The translations under genes and the position numbers were made by a program. From Acidocella aminolytica 101 = DSM 11237 (GTDB lineage Bacteria > Pseudomonadota > Alphaproteobacteria > Acetobacterales > Acetobacteraceae), in contig NZ_FQVJ01000013.1 of the NCBI RefSeq assembly GCF_900129125.1, positions 33,173-97,172 of the forward strand: 64,000 nt of DNA. Reading direction: 5' to 3'. Position 1 is the first letter of the stretch. Every line of letters begins with the position of its first letter. Under the pieces are notes generated by a model. The model ran no database searches. It saw only the letters and a list, made by a program, of their open reading frames with translations, and had not been told where the DNA came from. This document shows positions 59,099 through 64,000 of this stretch, piece after piece.

Positions 59099-59118
59099 CC
59101 GGGACTGCCCGGCTTTTT
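59099..59118 (+). terminator. Leader hairpin with U tract before the methionine-rich gene
   Basis: CCGGG-ACTG-CCCGG followed by CTTTTTC, ending a few bases before the Shine-Dalgarno AAGGAGA (59124-59130). It looks like a small intrinsic terminator or attenuator in the mRNA leader. The stem is only 5 bp, so its strength is uncertain. Confidence 0.42.
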
Positions 59119-59137
59119 CAACAAAGGAGATCATCAC

Positions 59138-59401
59138 ATGCCCCGTTTTCTTACCGTTGCCGCCTGCGTTCTGTCCCTGGCCAGCGCTGGCACGGCTTTC
59201 GCGCAATCCTCAAACAGCATGACCCGTGACACCATGGGCAATGGCACCACCACCAGCCATACCAGCAACGCCATGGTGAATGGCATGGCCGCAAATCAGG
59301 ACAGCATGGGCCATCAGAGTTCTTCGATGAGCCATGACACGATGGGCAATAATGCCAACATGAGCCAAAACGCCATGGGCCATGCCAACAATACGCAATA
59401 A
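59138..59401 (+). CDS. Secreted methionine-rich repeat peptide (MrpX-like candidate)
   Basis: 87 residues. Sec signal of about 23 residues (LTVAACVLSLASAGTAFAQ). The mature 64 residues contain 9 Met and 4 His, no Cys, Lys, Trp, Tyr or Phe, and mostly Ser, Asn, Thr and Gly. Degenerate repeats read SMTRDTMGN, DSMGHQ, SMSHDTMGN and NMSQNAMGH. AAGGAGA lies 7 bases before the ATG. It resembles Met-rich MXKDX-type repeat peptides and MrpX, which soak up hypochlorite by Met oxidation. Metal binding by Met/His is an alternative. The gene is well supported; the function is inferred from context. Confidence 0.8.
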   Translation: MPRFLTVAACVLSLASAGTAFAQSSNSMTRDTMGNGTTTSHTSNAMVNGMAANQDSMGHQSSSMSHDTMGNNANMSQNAMGHANNTQ

Positions 59402-59410
59402 TTGCCAGAA

Positions 59411-59448
59411 GGGCGCCGTGCTGCCTAAGCTCATTTCACTCGGCGCCC
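59411..59448 (+). repeat. Inverted repeat between the Met-rich and peroxiredoxin genes
   Basis: Perfect 8-base arms GGGCGCCG / CGGCGCCC separated by 22 bases, just after the Met-rich gene stop and 11 bases before the next start. There is no U tract, so it may stabilise or process the mRNA, allowing much higher levels of the small peptide than of the downstream proteins. Confidence 0.5.
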
Positions 59449-59458
59449 CTGTTACCTG

Positions 59459-60115
59459 GTGGAGGATGATATCGGCCAGCTGACGGAGAAACTCACGGAG
59501 CTACGCCGCAGCCGACGCCTGAATGCCGGCTGGGACGCGGCGTATCTTCAAATGATCCATACGCTGGAGCACGACGGGTTCCATGCGGGGATCATGCGCC
59601 CTGGCGAGGTCTTCCCGGATTTCATGTTGCCCAATGCGGCGGGGCAGCTGGTTTCGCTGGAGGAGCGGTGCGGCCAAGGTCCGGTTGTTCTGGGTTTCTT
59701 CCGCGGCACATGGTGCCCGTTCTGCAAGCTGATGCTGGAAGCGCTGGCCGAGGCAATGCCACGTATCCAGGCCAAGGGCGCATCGTTACTTGCCCTGACC
59801 CCGGAAACCGGGGCTCTGCCCGCCGCTTTGCAGGCGCGACACGACAACCGTTTTGAGGTATTGTGCGATGTGGATTTCGGCGTCGGGCTGCAGGCCGGGG
59901 TGGTTTATAAAATCCCGCCGCTTTATAGAGCCAATCTGAACACCGCGAAGCTGGATCTCTCCATCCGCCACGGCAACGCCGCTTGGTGTCTGCCTGTGCC
60001 CGCCATCTTTCTCATCCGGCCGGATGGTTTCATAGCTCGGAGTTTCGTGGATGTGGATTTCACTAAATGGCCAGAACCTAGTGAAATTATCAGCACGCTG
60101 GAAGGATTGTGCTGA
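59459..60115 (+). CDS. Peroxiredoxin-like (AhpC/TSA) protein with CPFC motif
   Basis: 218 residues. Thioredoxin-fold AhpC/TSA-like domain with FFRGTWCPFCKLMLEAL (C86 and C89). A helical N-terminal extension of about 45 residues precedes PGEVFPDFMLPNAAGQLVSL. No signal peptide, so cytoplasmic. This subgroup (peroxiredoxin-like 2) is commonly annotated as a thiol peroxidase, but substrates are mostly untested. Starts at GTG with a weak ribosome-binding site. Its stop shares a base with the LysR start (TGATG). Confidence 0.88.
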   Translation: MEDDIGQLTEKLTELRRSRRLNAGWDAAYLQMIHTLEHDGFHAGIMRPGEVFPDFMLPNAAGQLVSLEERCGQGPVVLGFFRGTWCPFCKLMLEALAEAMPRIQAKGASLLALTPETGALPAALQARHDNRFEVLCDVDFGVGLQAGVVYKIPPLYRANLNTAKLDLSIRHGNAAWCLPVPAIFLIRPDGFIARSFVDVDFTKWPEPSEIISTLEGLC

Positions 60116-60984
60116 TGGAGCTGGCGCAGGTCCGTTATTTCCTGGCCCTTTGCCGCACGCTGAATTTCTCGCGGGCGGCGGAGGCGTGCAATGTGACCCA
60201 GCCCGCCTTCTCCCGCGCCATCCAACGGCTTGAGGAAGAGCTGGGCGGCGCCTTGATCTTTCGTGAACGTACCCTCACCCGGCTGACCGCCCTGGGGCTG
60301 GAGATGCGCCCGCATTTCGAAACCATGGTGGAAGCTGCGGAGGCCGCGCACGCCCTGGCGGCTGCACGGCGAAAAACAGCGCCGCGTTCTTTAAGAATCG
60401 GGCTTGGCCCGGGGATTCCCGCCACGCCCATCACCAGCGCCGTGGCGGAGATTTTACGCGTGCTGCCCGGCACGGAGATTCACTTCACGGAGGCGCCCTC
60501 GGGTACACTGGTGGATACCATGCTGGCTGACGGGCTGGATTGCGCGCTTCTGCCAGATGATGCACCATTGCCCGAGCGTCTGAACCGCTGGCCCCTCTTC
60601 AGGGACAACGCCGCGCTGATCTGTCCGGAAACGCACCCGCTTGCACGGCACAACCAGTGCAGACTCGTAGACCTGGAGGGGGAAACCTTGCTGCTGGGCC
60701 ATGAATGCGGGAATTTCGGTGACAGGCTAACGCAAATGGCGGAAGCGCCACTGCAAACCCAGCGGATGCGCGCGAGCGCGAGCCAGATGCAGGAGCTGGT
60801 GCGCGCCGGGCTCGGGCTGGCACTGCTTTCCAACCGCATCGTTATTGCGCCACCTCTGGCCACGCGGGATTTTGTGGATCCGGTACTGGACCGGCAAGTG
60901 CTGCTCACCGCCGTGGCGGGCCGCCCCGTTAATCAGGCCGCGGCTGGGTTTATGCGGCTTTGCCGTGCACAGGCTTTTGATTAA
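60115..60984 (+). CDS. LysR-family regulator of the oxidant-response locus
   Basis: 289 residues. Winged helix 1-60 (AQVRYFLALCRTLNFSRAA, then VTQPAFSRAIQRLEEEL) and a co-inducer domain from about 90. C198 in GETLLLGHECGNFGD aligns by eye with OxyR C199, but there is no second Cys at the C208 position. Seven Cys in all are present. It is translationally coupled to the peroxiredoxin gene and probably binds the dyad at 59044. The stop overlaps the convergent GT39 stop at the palindrome TTAA. Confidence 0.9.
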   Translation: MELAQVRYFLALCRTLNFSRAAEACNVTQPAFSRAIQRLEEELGGALIFRERTLTRLTALGLEMRPHFETMVEAAEAAHALAAARRKTAPRSLRIGLGPGIPATPITSAVAEILRVLPGTEIHFTEAPSGTLVDTMLADGLDCALLPDDAPLPERLNRWPLFRDNAALICPETHPLARHNQCRLVDLEGETLLLGHECGNFGDRLTQMAEAPLQTQRMRASASQMQELVRAGLGLALLSNRIVIAPPLATRDFVDPVLDRQVLLTAVAGRPVNQAAAGFMRLCRAQAFD

Positions 60985-62456
60985 GGTACGCGTTTTAGGC
61001 CGGTGCCGATAAACGTTGGGATCGCCAGCAGCACACGGCCATGATCTTGCACCGTTAAAACCGGACCGGGCTTGAAGCTGGCGAAATCCGGCGCGAAGCG
61101 GTTCCAGGTCTGGGTAGTGCTGCCGGGCATAGCAATCACCAGGACCGTCTTGCCGATAAGGCTTGCGGGCGGCGTGGTGAAGGCAAATTGATGCGGTTTG
61201 GCTCCAAACACGGTAACGGGCGTGGCAATCCCCTTACGCCGCAGCGCATAGCCGATTTTGCCTGCGTCGAACCATTTTTGCGCGGCGACCGCGTCCACCC
61301 CCGCCGGGAAGGTCTTGGTGATGCTCGTCCAGTCCACGGCCTGCAGCATAGGAGATTTGCCGGGCTTGAAGGCATTGGCGAGAACAGGCGGCAACCCAAA
61401 CTGCACCAGCGCCACAATGAGCAGCGCGGCAAACGCGAGCAAACCACCAGACAGTCCCGCCACCCAGCCAATGAGCTTGCCGGACCGGCGCGTTGCCCAT
61501 TCACCCAACAGAGGGAAGAGCATCAGATAACCCGGTGCTGCCCAATGAAACAGAATATGCGTCTGCGACCACAGCCCCACGATGGAGAACAGCATGACGG
61601 GAATAATCGATGCACAGGCCAGCAGCCAGGAGACGCGTTGGGCTGGCCCCGCGGCAAAGCCGCGAATCATCACCCATATCATGGGCGCCCATAGCCAGGG
61701 CAACACATAGAGCGCCTCTCCACCCCAGACGGAAAACGGCATCAAGGGCCGCAGCCGCAAGCCGGTGGCGCGCCCGCCCTGATAGTCGAAGCTCGCCCAA
61801 TGATGATGGGCATTCCAGATGATAACCGGCAAAAACAAAATCAACGCCAGCAACACCCCCAGCCAGGGCCAGGGTTTTGCCAGCTGTTTACGCCCCGCCG
61901 GGTCCAGCAGCACGCCCAGTGCCGCCCCCACCAACACCAGGGCGCCGTTATATTTGGACAGCATGGCCAAACCCGCGAACAGCCCCGCCGCCAGCCACCA
62001 GCGCGGTGCGGGTTGTTCTTCAGGCAGCCCCAGGGCGCGGATCAACGCATAAAGAAATGCTAGCAATGCTGCGTTCAACGGCCCATCCGGCAGCACCCAA
62101 CTGCCGAATGCCAGCGAGAAAACCGGCGCGATGGAATAGGCAGCCACCGCCCAGAACCCCGCCTTGGCTCCAAACAGCCGCCTGGTGATGAGATAAAGCA
62201 ACCAGGACGATACGCCCGAAAGCAGCACAAACGGCAGCCGTACCACAATAGGCACCGCCGAGCCGAACACATGCCGCGCCCCCAGCTCCAGCCACCAGGA
62301 GGCAAGCGGATGGTCAAAATACGAGGCAGCGAAATGCGAACTGGCCGCCACCATATAGCTTTCATCCATGCCAAGGCCCGAGCCCCAGGCCAGGATGAGG
62401 CGGAAACCAAGGGCGATCAGTACAACCAGGAGCGTGGCGTTCATGTGCGCCTGCAT
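60981..62456 (-). CDS. GT39-type (ArnT-like) membrane glycosyltransferase
   Basis: About 491 residues from ATG 62456 (GGAGGGG upstream); TTG 62480 also possible. Many membrane helices. The first periplasmic loop has GLGMDESYMVAASSHFAASY and FDHPLASWWLELGARHVFG, with the acidic catalytic motif of PMT/GT39 enzymes. Members move sugars from polyprenyl phosphate to lipid A or other acceptors. The acceptor here is unknown. Not in an operon. Confidence 0.85.
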   Translation of the reverse strand: MQAHMNATLLVVLIALGFRLILAWGSGLGMDESYMVAASSHFAASYFDHPLASWWLELGARHVFGSAVPIVVRLPFVLLSGVSSWLLYLITRRLFGAKAGFWAVAAYSIAPVFSLAFGSWVLPDGPLNAALLAFLYALIRALGLPEEQPAPRWWLAAGLFAGLAMLSKYNGALVLVGAALGVLLDPAGRKQLAKPWPWLGVLLALILFLPVIIWNAHHHWASFDYQGGRATGLRLRPLMPFSVWGGEALYVLPWLWAPMIWVMIRGFAAGPAQRVSWLLACASIIPVMLFSIVGLWSQTHILFHWAAPGYLMLFPLLGEWATRRSGKLIGWVAGLSGGLLAFAALLIVALVQFGLPPVLANAFKPGKSPMLQAVDWTSITKTFPAGVDAVAAQKWFDAGKIGYALRRKGIATPVTVFGAKPHQFAFTTPPASLIGKTVLVIAMPGSTTQTWNRFAPDFASFKPGPVLTVQDHGRVLLAIPTFIGTGLKRVP

Positions 62457-62537
62457 TGCAGCCCCTCCCATGCTTGGCAAGCCGGGCTTTTGTAATTGCC
62501 CCTACCAATTAGCACGCGGCGAGCGTATATCGCGGCA

Positions 62538-63669
62538 ATGACCACTGAATCTGACCAACTGAATGAGCAGATCGGCCGCTCGGTCGCCCTGCTGAGGAGG
62601 CATCTTTGACTGGGATGCCGCTGTTCTCAAGCTCGCTGAGCTGAACCACCGGGCCGAAGACCCGAATCTCTGGAACGACGCCGAGGCCGCGCAGGCCGTC
62701 ATGCGCGAACGGAACCGGCTGGCTTCTATGGTTGACGGCGTTAACATGATCGAAACCGAAACAAAGGAGACGCTGGAGCTGATCGAGCTGGCCGAGGCCG
62801 AGGGCGACGAAACCATGGTGAAGGATGGCATTGCTACGCTGGAACGTCTGGCCACCTCCGCCAAGGAGAAAGAGATCGAATCCCTCCTCTCCGGTGAGGC
62901 CGACAGCCGTGACGCATTCGTGGAAATTAATGCCGGCGCCGGCGGGACCGAAGCTCAGGACTGGGCGCAAATGTTGGCGCGCATGTATCTGCGCTGGGCC
63001 GAACGCAAGCGATTCAAGACCGAGATCATGGAAGAATCAGAAGGCGAGCAGGCCGGGATCAAATCCATGACCATCCAGATCAGCGGCATCAATGCCTATG
63101 GCTGGCTGAAAACGGAGGCAGGCGTGCACCGGCTGGTGCGCATTTCGCCTTTCGATGCCAATGCCCGGCGCCAGACCAGCTTTGCGTCCGTCTGGGTTTA
63201 CCCGGTCGTGGATGACACGATCGAAATTGAGATCAACCCGGCTGATTTGAAGGTGGATACGTTCCGAGCCTCCGGTGCGGGCGGCCAGCACGTGAACAAG
63301 ACCGAATCCGCCATCCGCATTACCCACGTGCCCTCCGGCATTATTGTGGCCTGCCAGACCGACCGCTCCCAGCACCGTAACCGCGCCACCGCGATGAACA
63401 TGCTGAAAGCGCGTCTGTACGAACAGGAATTGCAGAAGCGCGAAACAGCAGCGGCGGCAACGGAAGCCTCCAAAACTGAGATCGGCTGGGGGCATCAGAT
63501 CCGCTCTTACGTACTCGCCCCTTATCAGCTCGTGAAAGATCTGCGCAGCAACCATGAAAGCGGAAACCCCGCAGCAGTGCTGGATGGCGCGCTGGACCCG
63601 TTCCTGGCATCCTCGCTCGCCGCGCGGGTAGGAGCGACCCGCTCCGAAGCTTCGGCAATGGCGGAGTAA
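62538..63669 (+). CDS. prfB: Peptide chain release factor 2 (programmed +1 frameshift)
   Basis: Codons 1-23 run from ATG 62538 to CTT 62604-62606, then an in-frame TGA. Skipping one base continues as LDWDAAVLKLAELNHRAEDP and on to 63669, for about 376 residues. RISPFDANARRQTSF contains the RF2 stop-recognition SPF, and SGAGGQHVNKTES contains the GGQ catalytic motif. It releases peptides at UGA and UAA. The frameshift makes synthesis self-limiting: abundant RF2 terminates at the UGA. Confidence 0.96.
62595..62610 (+). promoter_or_regulatory. RF2 programmed frameshift site
   Basis: AGGAGG, a 3-base spacer, then CTT TGA C. The internal Shine-Dalgarno, slippery CTT and UGA-C stop context match the conserved prfB element in order and spacing. 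Confidence 0.93.
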
Positions 63670-63674
63670 GAAAA

Positions 63675-63694
63675 AAGGGGCCTCGCGGCCCCTT
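63675..63694 (+). terminator. Hairpin terminator after prfB (first)
   Basis: AAGGGGCC-TCGC-GGCCCCTT, a perfect 8-base stem 5 bases after the prfB stop, followed by a short mixed sequence. Confidence 0.7.
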
Positions 63695-63709
63695 CAGACT
63701 GCTGACAAC

Positions 63710-63733
63710 CCCCGTCATTTTTGGCGGGGTTTT
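63710..63733 (+). terminator. Hairpin terminator after prfB (second)
   Basis: CCCCGTC-ATTTTT-GGCGGGG, one non-canonical pair, followed by TTTTGTTTT. A typical intrinsic terminator between prfB and the IS fragment. Confidence 0.72.
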
Positions 63734-63786
63734 GTTTTATTTATTGTTTGGCTTGTAATTGTTCTGTTTGTGAGGGGGTTTCCCTT

Positions 63787-64000
63787 TCAGGCCGGGCTTG
63801 GCGTTGGTGCTTTGGTGAGTGCCATGGCGATTTTTTTGATATTTTGTGCGGTGGCGGCGAGCAGGCATTGGCAGGTGACGCCGGTTAAGCCTCGGAAGCG
63901 TGCGTAGCGGTGTCCGAGGAGTTGCTTGGCATCGGCGAAGGACCGCTCGACCGTCTCTTTTCGTCGTTTATAGATGGCCTTGCCCCATGAGGTGAGGCGG
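63787..64000 (-). mobile_element. IS1182-like transposase, C-terminal part (runs off the window)
   Basis: The minus strand encodes SWGKAIYKRRKETVERSFAD, AKQLLGHRYARFRGLTG and CQCLLAATAQNIKKIAMAL, with a stop at 63787. KRRKETVERSFADAKQ with its catalytic Glu is the C-terminal box of IS1182-family DDE transposases. 71 codons are visible. The terminal inverted repeat should lie in 63734-63786, but I could not identify it without the other end. Confidence 0.8.

Overview
The window looks like chromosomal core genome of a Gram-negative, moderately GC-rich alphaproteobacterium, most likely in the Acetobacteraceae/Rhodospirillales. The grounds are a complete outer-membrane biogenesis cluster (lpxD-fabZ-lpxA-lpxI, bamA, ompH, rseP), a Tol operon, a SUF operon headed by an Rrf2-type regulator, an FNR protein with the alphaproteobacterial cysteine spacing (C-x2-C-x7-C plus a central Cys), LpxI instead of LpxH, and ccmAB divergent from aconitase. 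The genus is not resolved; an acidophilic acetic-acid-bacterium relative is only a guess.

Layout. 1-5.4 kb (minus): scpA (partial), an M50 protease, nagZ, a SPOR protein, argS and a dGTPase homologue, tightly packed with several stop/start overlaps. 5.5-6.6 kb (plus): an ErpA-like A-type Fe-S carrier overlapping xth. 6.6-12.8 kb (minus): SUF operon rrf2-sufB-sufC-sufD-sufS-sufU-sufT-sufA with a dyad operator in front. 12.9-17.2 kb: gph, glmS, two small genes, fdhD. 17.2-19.5 kb: a cytoplasmic FdhF/YdeP-type molybdoprotein. 19.5-23.4 kb is a decayed stretch: a broken FUSC-like gene, a DoxX gene with a compensated frameshift, tRNA-Leu and tRNA-Asn, an orphan ureG and two broken glycosyltransferases. 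23.3-38.5 kb (minus) is the long rpsB-tsf-pyrH-frr-uppS-cdsA-dxr-rseP-bamA-ompH-lpxD-fabZ-lpxA-lpxI-gloA-sulfotransferase run. 38.7-46.4 kb (minus): ompW, then yebC-ruvC-ruvA-ruvB-ybgC-tolQ-tolR-tolA-tolB. 46.5-52.5 kb: twin tRNA-Val genes, acnA, ccmAB, a CBS-BON protein and fnr, with FNR boxes. 52.6-53.7 kb: a broken MFS transporter; then tRNA-Pro, an N-acetylmuramoyl-alanine amidase and PBP1A.

The most interesting locus is 57.7-61.0 kb. A YedY/MsrP-like molybdopterin oxidoreductase (predicted Tat lipoprotein) and its b-type cytochrome diverge from a secreted methionine-rich repeat peptide, which is followed by a Cys-Pro-Phe-Cys peroxiredoxin-like protein and a LysR regulator. A perfect dyad of LysR type (CAATGCC-N5-GGCATTG) lies in the divergent intergenic region. 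Read together, this resembles a sacrificial-methionine oxidant scavenger with its own reductase and regulator, comparable to the MrpX/YedY1 hypochlorite system described in Azospira, but with a different regulatory and peroxiredoxin complement.

The window ends with a GT39 glycosyltransferase, prfB with its programmed +1 frameshift site, two terminators and the 3' end of an IS1182-like transposase.
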